A stretch of 64,000 bases of DNA, taken from Kuafuiihalomonas sp050331295 (GTDB lineage: Bacteria; Myxococcota; Kuafuiibacteriia; Kuafuiibacteriales; Kuafuiibacteriaceae). The notes under the pieces are model-generated. The model was not told the DNA's origin. It saw only the letters and a program-made list of their open reading frames with translations, and ran no database searches. The position numbers were made by a program, and so were the translations under genes. Shown in pieces: positions 1-9,138 of the stretch. The DNA is taken from the NCBI GenBank assembly GCA_050331295.1, contig JBHJGZ010000002.1:62001-126000 (forward strand), written 5' to 3'. How positions within the stretch are numbered: position 1 is the first letter of the stretch; each line of letters starts with the position of its first letter.

Positions 1-3000
1 GATCGTCCGGGCGAAGGCGGAGCGGGGCCGACCGAAACCTCTACCCGGAGCTCGGTTCGCCAGGTTCTGGCCACGGTCGACGACATTGCGCTCTCCGGAA
101 CATACCGCTTTCGAGGAGATGTCATGCAGGCAGAGCTGCATGCGCTTCGAGGTGAGGTCAAAGCGCCCACACCGGGCCCCCTCGGCCTTTCGGGTGCGTA
201 CGCACTCCGCTCGGGACTCCATCAGCTGACGGTGAGTGCGACGGTGGCTGAAGCCCGGGCACAGACGCGGGCTCTCGAGTGGCGCCCCGGAGACCTGCCC
301 CAGGGAAGCGTGAGCGTGGACATTCCGCCCGAATTCATCGGGGCTTGGACCGGGGACCCGAAGCTGCGGCTCCCATTGGATCTTCAGGCCCTCGGAGCGG
401 AGTCACAAACCCGGACCGGCGTGCGTCGTCTCGACGTTTCAGGTTCGGTCGGTGGGGGCAACGTCCAGATCACCGCGGAAGGGGATCCTGCATTCCTCGA
501 GATTTTGACGGACATCCAAGACCTCGCCATCCACCGAATCACGTCCGAGCTGCCGAAGGTCACCATCTCGGCTTCCGGCTTCTCTTCGATCCGGCCAGAA
601 AGAGAGACGGCTCGATTGAACTGGACGGCATCCGCCACGGTGGGGCCCGGACCGCGCTTTCAACGAGAGACCCCCATTCAAGCCCGGATTGACGCAAAGC
701 TGGACGACGAAGGCACGGTGTCGGGAGAGATCGAATTGCGCTCGAAGCCGGCCTTCATCGATGTCGAAGGCACGGTCAAGTCGGCGTTGACCGACCCGAT
801 CGTTCAAAGCCTGAACGGTGCGGTCCGGATCAGATCGCTCGAGTCGATTCCGCTTCCGCAGAAGCCGTCGGGCTCCATCGAGCTGGAAGGGAGCTACGAG
901 GCACGAAGCTGGATCGCATCGGTCCGCGGGGATTCGCTCCAGCTGGCCTCGGTGACGGTAGGCCGCGTGAGCATGAGTGGCCGAGGAATCGGCGACGACA
1001 TCGATGCGGACGGAGTGTTCGAAGATCTCGAGGTTTCGAACGTCGAGCTGGGCACCGTGCGTTTCGACGTCGATCCGGTTCCGGGTCGGCGGATTCAAGC
1101 GACCGTCACGTCGACTCGCGGCGGCGCGCTTCGTTCGGTGGCCTTGCGAGGAACTTCGAATCTGAAGCTTCCTTTTCGCGTGGACCTCGCGGACGGTCGA
1201 ATCGAGACGGAACGGGCGGAGTGGACCATCGATCCGTGGACTCTACGCGTCACGGGGCGCGACATTGTGGTCGAAGGCTTTCGGGCGTCGTCTTTCGCAG
1301 GCTACGCTCGCGCCGATGGCCGCGTTCGGGTGCCGGCCTACACCAACGGAACGCTGGACGTCGGCGTGAGGGTCAAAGATCTCTCGGTCTTTTCCCCTTT
1401 TTGGCCGGAGCTCGAAGCTGGAAGATTCTCGTTTGAAACGAAAGCAGAATGGTCTGATGCACAGCGCAGTCTTCGCTCGGAGCTCCGATCCAGGGTTCGT
1501 CTGGGCACGGTAGGACGGCCCGTTTCGGTGAACGCCAAGGCGGCGATCGAGGCGAGTCGCGCCGAAGCGGAGGCTGAGGTGCGGAGTGCCGGGCTGGGGA
1601 GAGTGCGTCTCGACGCTGCGGGCTCCGTAGACGGCGTGAGGCTACGCGATCTGGGGAAGGATCCGAGAGCTCTCACCCGTCGCATCGAAACGGCCGACTT
1701 GCGGGCCGAGAAGCTCGACCTTCGGTTTTGGGCCGATCTGTTTGGCTTGAAGGTGGTCCGAAGCGGGCACGTTGATGGCCGACTCCGCTATCGAAGTGAG
1801 ATTCCCCTCCTCGATGGAGTCGTCGATGGAGATGAGATCTGGTTCGAGGAAGCACGGCACCCTTTGAGCTTGAGGGTGCGGGTGAGTGGTGGAGTTCAGG
1901 GGACGCAGGTCGCAGCGCGTGTCGTGGGCCCGGAGGAAGGTGAAATCATCTCGGCCGACGTACGACTTCGAGATTCGGTTCACCGCATGTTCGAGCTCGA
2001 ACCGTTGTCGGGCTCGGCTGAGTTGTTGGTCGAAGATCTGTCCATGCAGCGAGTTTCGAATCTCTTCGAGCTCCCCGAGCCGTTCGATACGGCGGCCAGT
2101 GGTCGATTGGATGTCGCCGCGTCGGCGCGGTTCGGAGGTCGGACCGTCGGCGCCCTTCAGCTGACAGCGCGCGACGTAGAGGTCTATCCAGCCGCTCCGC
2201 CCATCAATGTGGCGCTCGAGAGTCGGTTGGATTCGGTCTGGACGGGGACCGCGACCGTGGGAGGAACCGGTTTCGGAGAGGTTCGGGTCTGGGTTGAAAG
2301 TCCAGAGCCTCCATGGAAGCAGCCGGTTCCGGCCGAAGCTCACGTGAAGCTGGAAGAGGTGTTGGTGACGGGCATCCGCGCCTTTGTCGACGTTCCTGTC
2401 TTGGTTCGGGGTCAACTGTCAGGCTCCTTGGACTGGACGGACCAACTGGAGCGCGGCTCGGGCGAGTTCAGGCTGCGACGAGCGGCCGTCTATTCGAACC
2501 AGCCGCCTTTCGAGGCGGATGGTCGCATCTCGGTCACTCCGGAAGATGCAACGATTCGGGTCGAGGCAGGACTCGATGAACGTCGTCCGATAGAGGCTGA
2601 CGTCTTCTTGAAGCGCCGGTCTTCGGACTGGACCGAGCTCAGCTCGTTTCCGGTGGACGGCACGCTGAAGACCGAGGCCCTCGACCTCAAGAAGCTGGTG
2701 TCGACCCGGCACGTGGCGCGTTTCGACGGAAGGCTCAACGCCTCCGCGCGGCTGGAGGGAACCCTCTCCGAACCGGTGGCTCGAGCAAGGCTCGACGTGG
2801 AGGGAGGTCGCTTTGGTGGGACCGAATTCGAGGTGTTCTCGGCCTCGGGAGAATTTCAGAACGAGCAGCTCGTGGTAAACGCCACGGTCACGGAGAAGGA
2901 ACACGGCTCGCTCGTTCTGATTTCCGATAGCCATCCGGACGATCTCAGCGCGCGGATCGAGGCGCAAGCATTCGACCTCGAGTTCTTGGCCGCTCCGCTC

Positions 3001-4233
3001 GCGGTATTGGTAGGACCGGTGGCCGGTTTTGGTGGACTGCTGAGTGGTGTCGTCATCGCGGAAGGCACACCCGACCAGCCGGACCTCAAGGGCGACCTTC
3101 ACGTCGAGGACCTGCAGATTCTTCTGCCGTGGGCCGTGCCTTCAGTAGAAGGAGCCGCACTCGACTTCGCCTTCGAAGGGCCTGAGTTCGATCTCAACCT
3201 TGAAGGTGGCTCCGGACCCGAAGGCCGTTTTCGACTCACTGGCGGAGGTCGACTTGGCGCAGGCGGGCAGGCGTCGGCCGAGCTGAAGACCGAGAAGGTT
3301 CGATACCTCGCCGGACCCGTGGTCACAGAGATCACGTCCGACGTCTCGGCGGAGCTGAAAGGGCGCAATCTGGCTGTGACCGTTCACGAAAGCTCGGTCT
3401 ATCTGCCGGAAGGAGAGAACGCTGAAAACCTGCACGCGTTGGATGAGCTTCCGGATATTGTGGAAGTCGAAACGTTCGGAGTCCGTCCAAGACCGGCGAC
3501 GGTTGTCCTGCCGTCACCGAACGAAGAGCCGGACCTCACGATCCGCGTCAACAACGACGAGACGGTGCGCTTTCGGGGGATCGATGCTCAGGGAACGGCG
3601 AGCGTAGACATCACCGCCGCCGTCTTCGGGACGGTGACCAAGGTCGATGGAAGCGCTCAGATCAATAGCGGGCGAATCAGCGTCTTCGGGAACGAGTATC
3701 GGGTAGAGAAGGCCGTGGTGCGTCTCACCGGCGATGTGCCTCCGGATCCGCGGGTGGACATCCAGCTGGCCCACGACTTTCGTACTCTGACCCTCTATGT
3801 CTACGTGACGGGAAGTGTCTCGGACCCGACCGTTCGGTTTCAGTCCAGCAGCGGGGAGTACGGGCAGGCGGAGCTCGTGGGCTTCTTCACGGGTTTGACG
3901 AATCCAGACGACGGGACCCAAGCGGCCGGGCCGGAGCCCAGTCGGGCCGAGACGGCCGGAAACCTTATCCTCGGTCCCGCAATTCGCCAGGTGCGCCAGG
4001 CGCTCCCGATCGACACGCTGGAGGTGGCGGCGCGGGGCAATGCAGCGGTCGTCACGGTCGGAAAGTGGATCTCGGAATCGATTTTTGTCGCGGCAGGATA
4101 CGACGGGTCGGAGTCGGGCGCTGACGCGTACGAGGGCACGGTGCGCTGGCAGTTCGCGCCGTCTTGGATTCTCGAGGTCATCACGAGCCTCAACACCCAG
4201 AGCGGGGATCTACTCTGGACGAAGCGCTTCTAA
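1..4233 (+). CDS. tamB: TamB/DUF490-family translocation and assembly module protein (5'-truncated by window)
   Basis: Large periplasm-spanning protein of the AsmA/TamB type, which helps lipids or outer-membrane proteins reach the outer membrane. The frame is open from base 1, so the gene starts upstream of the window; the first internal ATG is at 124. About 1,410 residues are visible. They are made of repetitive beta-strand-rich segments with no predicted catalytic motif, as expected for the beta-taco groove of this family. The last about 300 residues carry the DUF490 signature: a stretch around 'RFRGIDAQGTASVDI', 'NSGRISVFGNEYRV' and a terminal aromatic-rich strand ending in WTKRF. The usual partner TamA (BamA-like) would be expected just upstream, outside the window. 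Confidence in the family is high; the exact cargo is unknown. Confidence 0.9.
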   Translation, partial: DRPGEGGAGPTETSTRSSVRQVLATVDDIALSGTYRFRGDVMQAELHALRGEVKAPTPGPLGLSGAYALRSGLHQLTVSATVAEARAQTRALEWRPGDLPQGSVSVDIPPEFIGAWTGDPKLRLPLDLQALGAESQTRTGVRRLDVSGSVGGGNVQITAEGDPAFLEILTDIQDLAIHRITSELPKVTISASGFSSIRPERETARLNWTASATVGPGPRFQRETPIQARIDAKLDDEGTVSGEIELRSKPAFIDVEGTVKSALTDPIVQSLNGAVRIRSLESIPLPQKPSGSIELEGSYEARSWIASVRGDSLQLASVTVGRVSMSGRGIGDDIDADGVFEDLEVSNVELGTVRFDVDPVPGRRIQATVTSTRGGALRSVALRGTSNLKLPFRVDLADGRIETERAEWTIDPWTLRVTGRDIVVEGFRASSFAGYARADGRVRVPAYTNGTLDVGVRVKDLSVFSPFWPELEAGRFSFETKAEWSDAQRSLRSELRSRVRLGTVGRPVSVNAKAAIEASRAEAEAEVRSAGLGRVRLDAAGSVDGVRLRDLGKDPRALTRRIETADLRAEKLDLRFWADLFGLKVVRSGHVDGRLRYRSEIPLLDGVVDGDEIWFEEARHPLSLRVRVSGGVQGTQVAARVVGPEEGEIISADVRLRDSVHRMFELEPLSGSAELLVEDLSMQRVSNLFELPEPFDTAASGRLDVAASARFGGRTVGALQLTARDVEVYPAAPPINVALESRLDSVWTGTATVGGTGFGEVRVWVESPEPPWKQPVPAEAHVKLEEVLVTGIRAFVDVPVLVRGQLSGSLDWTDQLERGSGEFRLRRAAVYSNQPPFEADGRISVTPEDATIRVEAGLDERRPIEADVFLKRRSSDWTELSSFPVDGTLKTEALDLKKLVSTRHVARFDGRLNASARLEGTLSEPVARARLDVEGGRFGGTEFEVFSASGEFQNEQLVVNATVTEKEHGSLVLISDSHPDDLSARIEAQAFDLEFLAAPLAVLVGPVAGFGGLLSGVVIAEGTPDQPDLKGDLHVEDLQILLPWAVPSVEGAALDFAFEGPEFDLNLEGGSGPEGRFRLTGGGRLGAGGQASAELKTEKVRYLAGPVVTEITSDVSAELKGRNLAVTVHESSVYLPEGENAENLHALDELPDIVEVETFGVRPRPATVVLPSPNEEPDLTIRVNNDETVRFRGIDAQGTASVDITAAVFGTVTKVDGSAQINSGRISVFGNEYRVEKAVVRLTGDVPPDPRVDIQLAHDFRTLTLYVYVTGSVSDPTVRFQSSSGEYGQAELVGFFTGLTNPDDGTQAAGPEPSRAETAGNLILGPAIRQVRQALPIDTLEVAARGNAAVVTVGKWISESIFVAAGYDGSESGADAYEGTVRWQFAPSWILEVITSLNTQSGDLLWTKRF

Positions 4234-4318
4234 AGACGAAAGACGTGCCCCGACATCCTGCCGGCTCGCCGGGATTTGCTTCTTTTCAGGGTGGCTCCGC
4301 GAAGCTAAGACGGGGGCG

Positions 4319-4852
4319 ATGATTCGGAGATGGAAAGGGTTCGCGACCTTCCTCGTGGGGCTCGGGATGTCGGGTGGTGGTCTTCTGGGCACGGCGTGCC
4401 AGGAGGCTCAGGAACCCGCGAAGGCACCACCCTCGACCGAGGAGAGGCTCAAGGAGGCGGGTCGTCAGATCGAAGCCAAGCTGGAAGAGATCGGCCAAGA
4501 GATCGACAAGACGATGGCCTCCCTCAGCGAGCAGTTGAACGAGATCGAAGGAGACCTCGATGAGGAGACCAAGAGCTGGAGTCGAGGATTGAGTCGAGAA
4601 TTGGACTCCTTGCAGCGAGCTTGGGAAGACCTCGAAGACGAAGCCGCCTCCGACACGACCGAGGCCGGGCAGCGTTTGGAGACGATTCGGGAGAAGCTCT
4701 CCAAAGCCCTCGAAAAGGCGGAAGAGCAGCTTGCGAGGACCGGCGTCGAGCTTTCCGAAGATACCCGGGAAGCCATCGAGGCGGGTCTCGAGAAGATCGA
4801 GGCCTCCATCGAAGAAGCGCGTCGCGAACGCGAACGACTCGAAAAGGAGTAA
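4319..4852 (+). CDS. small coiled-coil lipoprotein
   Basis: Predicted 177-residue exported protein of unknown function. An ATG at 4319 gives a basic start (MIRRWK), a hydrophobic segment and a Cys at about residue 27 in the context GTAC, a weak lipobox. The rest is almost entirely Glu/Lys/Arg/Leu-rich and reads as one long alpha-helical coiled coil with no other recognisable domain. It lies 85 nt downstream of the TamB-like gene on the same strand and may be cotranscribed with it. The frame stays open further upstream, but that extension overlaps tamB and lacks a signal peptide, so the shorter start is preferred. An envelope tether or spacer role is only a guess. Confidence 0.65.
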   Translation: MIRRWKGFATFLVGLGMSGGGLLGTACQEAQEPAKAPPSTEERLKEAGRQIEAKLEEIGQEIDKTMASLSEQLNEIEGDLDEETKSWSRGLSRELDSLQRAWEDLEDEAASDTTEAGQRLETIREKLSKALEKAEEQLARTGVELSEDTREAIEAGLEKIEASIEEARRERERLEKE

Positions 4853-4885
4853 TCGCTCCGGACGACCGGCCTCGTGGAGAGCGGC

Positions 4886-6685
4886 CTATCGCTCCAGGAA
4901 CCTCCGGTAGGCTTCGAGACGTTCTCGATGGGATTCGAAGTGGTCTTCGTAGGCTCGCTCCAAAAGCGCGAGAAGTCGGGGGCGCATGGAAACGTCGCCG
5001 GGATTCATGTTCACCAGGGTTTCGAAATGGCCAAAGCTCGCTCGGAGATGAGCTTGTCTCTCGGGGCCGGAGACCTCGGAGGCCCAGTCGGCCAAGACCA
5101 CCACCAGCCAGGTGAGATTGACGCTGTCGGTCTCTACGATTTCCTTCGCCTTCCTCATCCATTCCACGGCGTCTCGCTTCGAGCCGGTCGTGAGGAGCAC
5201 GGCTCTCCCCTTGAAATGGAGAAGGTTGGAATAATAGTGAATCGGATGGATCGAAAAGCGCCGATCATCGACGAATCCGAGCGATTCGAAGGTCTCGATG
5301 CCTTCGTCGATCACGAAAAGCGCCCGTTCCAGAAACCACGCTCGAGCCGGGTCGCCCTCTGGCCTTTCCTCGGCCTCTGACAGATACAGCGATGCAAGGT
5401 CCCGAAAACTATGAATCGGCGGGTCAGGAAGGGTGATCTGATGCTCATGCAGGGTTCGCTGGTCATGGTACTTGGGCAGCTGAAGGACCAGGCCCAGCAG
5501 CCAGAAAAGGCCAACGCAGACGACTCCGGCCCGCAAGCCTCGGGCGATGCGTGGCTCGGCCTCAGTGGCCTGGACGAACAAACAGCCGAGGCCTGCGAGG
5601 ATCCACAGCGACGGCAGAAGAAGGTATCGGTCCGCCACCCAAATGCCGATGTACTCGAGATTCATGTACGGGAGCATTTGGACCAGATACGCCGCAAACA
5701 TGGCTCCGGCCGTCTTTCGCCGCACCAGGAGCCACAGCGTGAAGGCCAGAAACCCCAGAGTGACCGACCAACAGAAGACGAGATAGGGGACGGAGATGGG
5801 CAGGCCTACTGAAGGGAACTGGTAGAAAATGACATGCTGGAACGGCGACGCCATGACCTTCAGGTTTTCTACGAAAGCGACGGGAGCCAGCCGAAGCCAC
5901 ACCGGGAGGTAAGCGGCGAATTCAGGACCGCGACCGAGATTGCCCCAGGCGGCGAGTTGCTGATGGTACCATGCGGTGATGACGATGGTGAAAAGAGCGT
6001 GAGGAACCAAGGCCGGAAGATAGCCTCGAGCGTGTAGGTATTGATGCGTCTCTTCTCCGCTGCGCCGCCGGCTCCAGGCCCACAAGAGGAGGATCGGCCC
6101 GAGTGCCAAAGCGCTGATTTTCGAGAGCATCGCCAATGGGACCGCAGCGAGGGACAGGGCGTACGGCAGCGGCCTTCTGGTTCGAAGAAAGCTGTCCCAG
6201 CAGATGATCCCGAAGAGCATGAACAGCGTACTCAGCAGGTCCTTTCGGCCCATCACCGTCGCCACGGGTTCGGCGCGAACCGGAACCAGCACGTAGAGAA
6301 GGCTGAGGGTGACGACCACCTCTTTTCGGGCGAATATTCTCGAGAGAATCATCGATGCGAGAAGCGCTTGCCCGGCGTTGAGTATGACGTTGATCAGGTG
6401 GTAGCCGAACGGGTTGCCATAGCCGAACACTCGACTGTCGATGAGCCAGGACAGATCACGGACGAAAAGAGGCTCTTCTCGAGGAAGTTGCGTGAAGATG
6501 TTTCCCATCGCTTCGAGGAAGGGGCCGTCGTAAAGAGAGCGGTACTGCTGCAGAAGGTGAATCCCGTCGAAATGGACGTACTCGAACCAGATGGACGGTG
6601 CATAGACGGCGAACGCAAACAGAAAGACGGTCAGGCCGACCCATCGGGTGTTTGGATTGGATGGACTGCGCACGGCGGAGTGCAC
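4886..6685 (-). CDS. GT-C/TMTC-like polytopic membrane protein
   Basis: Predicted 599-residue inner-membrane protein with about ten or more hydrophobic segments and a soluble C-terminal third. The N-terminal half has the pattern of bacterial TMTC-like/GT-C glycosyltransferases: an early acidic loop ('YVHFDG'), 'NPFGYHLINV' and 'VRAEPVATVMGRKDLLS'. In this family these loops sit near a lipid-linked sugar donor site. The C-terminal part is helical and TPR-like. Such proteins are thought to be protein O-glycosyltransferases, but most bacterial members are untested. The start codon is GTG at 6685; an inverted repeat at 6680-6714 overlaps it. The gene is convergent with the coiled-coil lipoprotein gene, leaving only 33 nt between them. 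Confidence 0.7.
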   Translation of the reverse strand: MHSAVRSPSNPNTRWVGLTVFLFAFAVYAPSIWFEYVHFDGIHLLQQYRSLYDGPFLEAMGNIFTQLPREEPLFVRDLSWLIDSRVFGYGNPFGYHLINVILNAGQALLASMILSRIFARKEVVVTLSLLYVLVPVRAEPVATVMGRKDLLSTLFMLFGIICWDSFLRTRRPLPYALSLAAVPLAMLSKISALALGPILLLWAWSRRRSGEETHQYLHARGYLPALVPHALFTIVITAWYHQQLAAWGNLGRGPEFAAYLPVWLRLAPVAFVENLKVMASPFQHVIFYQFPSVGLPISVPYLVFCWSVTLGFLAFTLWLLVRRKTAGAMFAAYLVQMLPYMNLEYIGIWVADRYLLLPSLWILAGLGCLFVQATEAEPRIARGLRAGVVCVGLFWLLGLVLQLPKYHDQRTLHEHQITLPDPPIHSFRDLASLYLSEAEERPEGDPARAWFLERALFVIDEGIETFESLGFVDDRRFSIHPIHYYSNLLHFKGRAVLLTTGSKRDAVEWMRKAKEIVETDSVNLTWLVVVLADWASEVSGPERQAHLRASFGHFETLVNMNPGDVSMRPRLLALLERAYEDHFESHRERLEAYRRFLER

Positions 6686-6714
6686 ACGGTCTTATGACCC
6701 CGTCCCGTGTGCAC
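6680..6714. repeat. 10-bp inverted repeat over the start of the GT-C-like gene
   Basis: Perfect arms GTGCACACGG (6680-6689) and CCGTGTGCAC (6705-6714) with a 15-nt spacer. The left arm contains the GTG start codon of the minus-strand membrane protein gene, so the element covers its start and immediate 5' region. It could be an operator or a translational hairpin; no regulator is identified. Confidence 0.5.
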
Positions 6715-7069
6715 CGCAAGAGCTGCACCGACCCTCAGGCCCGATGCGAGACGTTGGAAGGCGTAGGCAAGCTCGGCCGGTCGGGCCTCTGGCAGGCCCC
6801 CGCGGGAAGACACGACGGGAGGTCGAGACAAAGTGCTCGAGGCCATGCGCGTGGTGAGCATCCCGCACTCTTCAGACCGGCCGGATGACCACCGCGCTCG
6901 GCGTCGAAGGCGAAGTCTAGAGCGCCGGCTCTGGTGAAAGCCCGTCTTCCGCCCGCGTCAACGCTGGGATTGACAGGGCGGAACCAGCACGCGACGGACT
7001 GGGGATTCGACGGGAGCGCCCGGGCGATCCAGCCCGTTCGGGCCGCGGCGTGCCAACGAGGCGACGGAG
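6715..7069. other. intergenic stretch, no gene recognised
   Basis: About 355 bases between the divergent GT-C-like and homocysteine methyltransferase genes. No convincing coding region or RNA gene was seen; the open frames across it are G+C-rich shadows without family motifs. Promoters for both flanking genes should lie here, but no strong -35/-10 pair stands out. Confidence 0.4.
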
Positions 7070-7999
7070 ATGGCGATGATACGACTCGATTCAGTCGACG
7101 ACGGAGCTTGCCTGCTGCTCGACGGCGGCATGGGCCAGGAGCTCGCTGCACGCGGCATCGACACGACATCGAACGGCCTGTGGTCGGCGCAGGCGCTGAT
7201 CACTCGACCGGAAACCGTGGTCGCCGTGCACCGTGATTTCATCGACGCGGGGGCTGACGTGATCACGACGAACACCTATGCGACCACGCGCCGGCGGCTC
7301 GATGCCGGCGGCGAGGGCGACGCGTTCGAACGTCTCAACCGGGCAGCCGGCACCCTCGCGGCGCGGGCACGCGATGAGTCGGGCCGCAGCGTGCGTATCG
7401 TGGGCTCGCTGCCGCCCCTTCACGGCAGCTACCGGCCGGACCGGGTGCGGCTCATCGAAGAGCTCGAACCGCTGTACCGTGAGCAGGCCGAGGTGCTGGC
7501 GCCGTACGTCGATGGCTTCCTGTGCGAGACCATGTCGACGATCTCCGAGGCCCTCGCGGCTGCCCGCGGGGCAGCGTCGACCGGATTGCCGGTGTGGGTT
7601 TCGTGGACGGTCGCCGACGACGGCAGCGGCCGCCTTCGGAGCGGCGAAGGGATCGTCGAGGCGGTCTCCGCGCTCGAGAGCGCGGGGGTCGCGGCCCTGC
7701 TGCTCAACTGCTCGATGCCGGAGAGCATCGACGCGGCGATGCCTGCACTGGCGGCGAGCGCGGGTGTCCTCTTCGGCGCCTACGCCAATGGCTTTCGGGC
7801 GATCGCCGCCGATGACGAGATCGCCGACGGGCGCCACGTGCCGGACGCGCGCGCCGACCTCGACCCGGTGCAGTACGCGCACCACGCCAACCACTGGCTC
7901 GACGCCGGCGCCCGCGTGGTCGGCGGCTGCTGCGAGGTGGGTCCGGTTCACATCGCCGGCCTGCGCGCACTGGTCGACAGACGAGGACTCGGGTCGTGA
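7070..7999 (+). CDS. homocysteine S-methyltransferase family protein
   Basis: Predicted 309-residue cytoplasmic zinc enzyme that moves a methyl group from S-methylmethionine or a related donor to homocysteine (or another thiol/selenol). It has the family barrel with an early 'LLDGGMGQEL' motif, 'ITTNTY' and 'CETMS'. The Zn-binding thiols are in 'LLLNCSMPES' and 'VGGCCEVGP'. Its length is normal for MmuM/YagD-type enzymes. The start chosen is ATG at 7070, with a second ATG at 7076. Codon use is even richer in G and C at third positions than in neighbouring genes, which may mark transfer. There is no linked permease or methionine gene, so the physiological methyl donor cannot be assigned. Confidence 0.88.
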   Translation: MAMIRLDSVDDGACLLLDGGMGQELAARGIDTTSNGLWSAQALITRPETVVAVHRDFIDAGADVITTNTYATTRRRLDAGGEGDAFERLNRAAGTLAARARDESGRSVRIVGSLPPLHGSYRPDRVRLIEELEPLYREQAEVLAPYVDGFLCETMSTISEALAAARGAASTGLPVWVSWTVADDGSGRLRSGEGIVEAVSALESAGVAALLLNCSMPESIDAAMPALAASAGVLFGAYANGFRAIAADDEIADGRHVPDARADLDPVQYAHHANHWLDAGARVVGGCCEVGPVHIAGLRALVDRRGLGS

Positions 8000-8101
8000 A
8001 CGTGAGGGATGCGCCCTGAGATGTTCAGTTGAGTCCGTCGCAAGTGAGTCCTCAGGTGGGCCGAACCTCTGAACGAATGGGGAGAGGCTACGATGAACGC
8101 T

Positions 8102-8117
8102 TTTGAATGCATTCAAA
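8102..8117. repeat. perfect 16-bp palindrome
   Basis: TTTGAATGCATTCAAA is a perfect palindrome in the gene-poor stretch 8000-8241. It lies inside a 15-codon open frame (ATG at 8094, preceded by a GGGGAGAGG Shine-Dalgarno-like run, TGA at 8139-8141) that may be the relic 5' end of a lost gene. The rest of 8000-8241 holds only the tRNA remnant listed separately. Confidence 0.45.
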
Positions 8118-8158
8118 CGGTCCCTGACCGGCTGACTTGATCGGGGCAAAGCATCGAA

Positions 8159-8185
8159 GGGACCGGGCCGAACCTACGACCCGCG
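8159..8185 (-). repeat. tRNA 3'-half remnant, direct repeat of the tRNA-Val gene (candidate att scar)
   Basis: The 27 nt at 8159-8185 match 9144-9171 of the tRNA-Val gene in the same orientation, with two substitutions and one missing base. The match covers the variable region, T-arm and part of the 3' acceptor strand. The anticodon side is absent. A lone 3' half of a tRNA is the usual product of site-specific integration at a tRNA gene, so this looks like the distal attachment-site copy of a small or decayed element. Confidence 0.55.
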
Positions 8186-8241
8186 ATTGGGCTCGTTTCA
8201 GTGTCGTTCCCGTGCTTTAGCCGTTGGCCTATCTCTTACGT

Positions 8242-8676
8242 CTATGGGCGATGGAGGAGCCCGCCCAGCGCATAAAGGACGATCCCTGCCCGCAGCGACC
8301 ACAGCGTAGTTCGGATCCAGTTGGTGGTCACGAGACGTTGGTGCACGTCGGCGTCGAAGCCCCCGGCCAGCCTCTCGTGCAGGGGAACCTGCAAGAGAAA
8401 CGTGGAGCCCCAGATCAGGATGAGGAGGCCGAGGCCGACGGCGGCGATGGGCCCGAGAGCGCCCGGGCGCAGCGCAAGCGCGACCGCGGTTCCCAGCTCT
8501 ACGACCATCGCGGGAATGACCACAAAGGAGATCAGCCGGGCATGCTGGGTTGCGTAGTGGGCGAAGCCGGTCTCACCGACGCCCGCGAAGAGTGGGTAGT
8601 GGACGATCTGAACAATCCAAATGACGCCGGCCATGAACAAGGTTGCCGCCGCGTTGGCCAAGAGCACCCACTTCAC
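8242..8676 (-). CDS. small polytopic membrane protein
   Basis: Predicted 144-residue inner-membrane protein with about four hydrophobic helices. Recognisable patterns are 'WIVQIVHYPLF' in the first helix region, 'LISFVVIPAMVVELG', and a later 'LQVPLHERLAGGFD' followed by 'NWIRTTLW'. These recur in a family of uncharacterised membrane proteins found in many bacteria. The frame continues upstream to 9021, but that part has no hydrophobic character and overlaps the vapB gene, so GTG at 8676 is preferred. It lies inside the segment bounded by tRNA-like repeats. Function unknown. Confidence 0.65.
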   Translation of the reverse strand: MKWVLLANAAATLFMAGVIWIVQIVHYPLFAGVGETGFAHYATQHARLISFVVIPAMVVELGTAVALALRPGALGPIAAVGLGLLILIWGSTFLLQVPLHERLAGGFDADVHQRLVTTNWIRTTLWSLRAGIVLYALGGLLHRP

Positions 8677-8856
8677 GCGGTGGTCGTAAACGCGGCTCCT
8701 GGATTGCGCAACGCGAACCTCCGCCGTCGGCGGATGATGCGCCGGTTCGCGGAGCAGCGCGTTCCGAGCTCGCACCCGCAATTTCAAGCTTGGCGAGGTT
8801 GGGATGGAAAGCGCTTCGGGAGCCGACGCGTTTGACAGGACGAACGCGTCGGTATC

Positions 8857-9123
8857 ATGATGAGAACCACCTCGAGGCTCGACGATGACGTCGTCGAGAT
8901 GCTGAACGCCGAGGTGCACCGGCAGAAAAAGTCCATGAAACAGGTGGTCAACGAGGCCCTCCGGAAGGGGTTGGGCCCCGAACGGCAGAAGCGTCGGAAG
9001 CGTTTCCGAGTTGGGCCGCACAAGGCGTCGTTGCGATCGGGCGTCGACCCAGTCGGCCTCAACGAGCTTGCCGATGAGCTCGAAGACGAGGCGGTCGTCG
9101 GCAAGGTGCGCCGGGGTCAGTGA
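8857..9123 (+). CDS. vapB: VapB-family antitoxin (ribbon-helix-helix type)
   Basis: Predicted 88-residue antitoxin of a type II VapBC system. The N-terminus 'MRTTSRLDDDVVEML' plus 'KQVVNEALRKGL' is the classic DNA-binding half. The C-terminal part ('FRVGPH', 'LRSGVDPVGLNELADELEDE') is the toxin-binding tail. VapB normally represses its own operon and blocks the VapC ribonuclease. The stop codon overlaps a GTG in the GTGA arrangement typical of vapBC coupling, but only about six codons of the toxin remain before a tRNA gene. The antitoxin is therefore an orphan here. Confidence 0.8.
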   Translation: MMRTTSRLDDDVVEMLNAEVHRQKKSMKQVVNEALRKGLGPERQKRRKRFRVGPHKASLRSGVDPVGLNELADELEDEAVVGKVRRGQ

Positions 9124-9138
9124 TCGTTCCCGACGAGA
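9120..9138 (+). pseudogene. vapC 5' remnant, cut at the tRNA-Val 3' end
   Basis: GTG at 9120 overlaps the vapB stop and begins V-I-V-P-D, the usual first residues of a PIN-domain VapC toxin. The frame then runs directly into the 3' end of the minus-strand tRNA-Val gene and stops within it, so the conserved acidic PIN residues beyond the first Asp are missing. This is the junction of a deletion or integration event. Confidence 0.6.
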
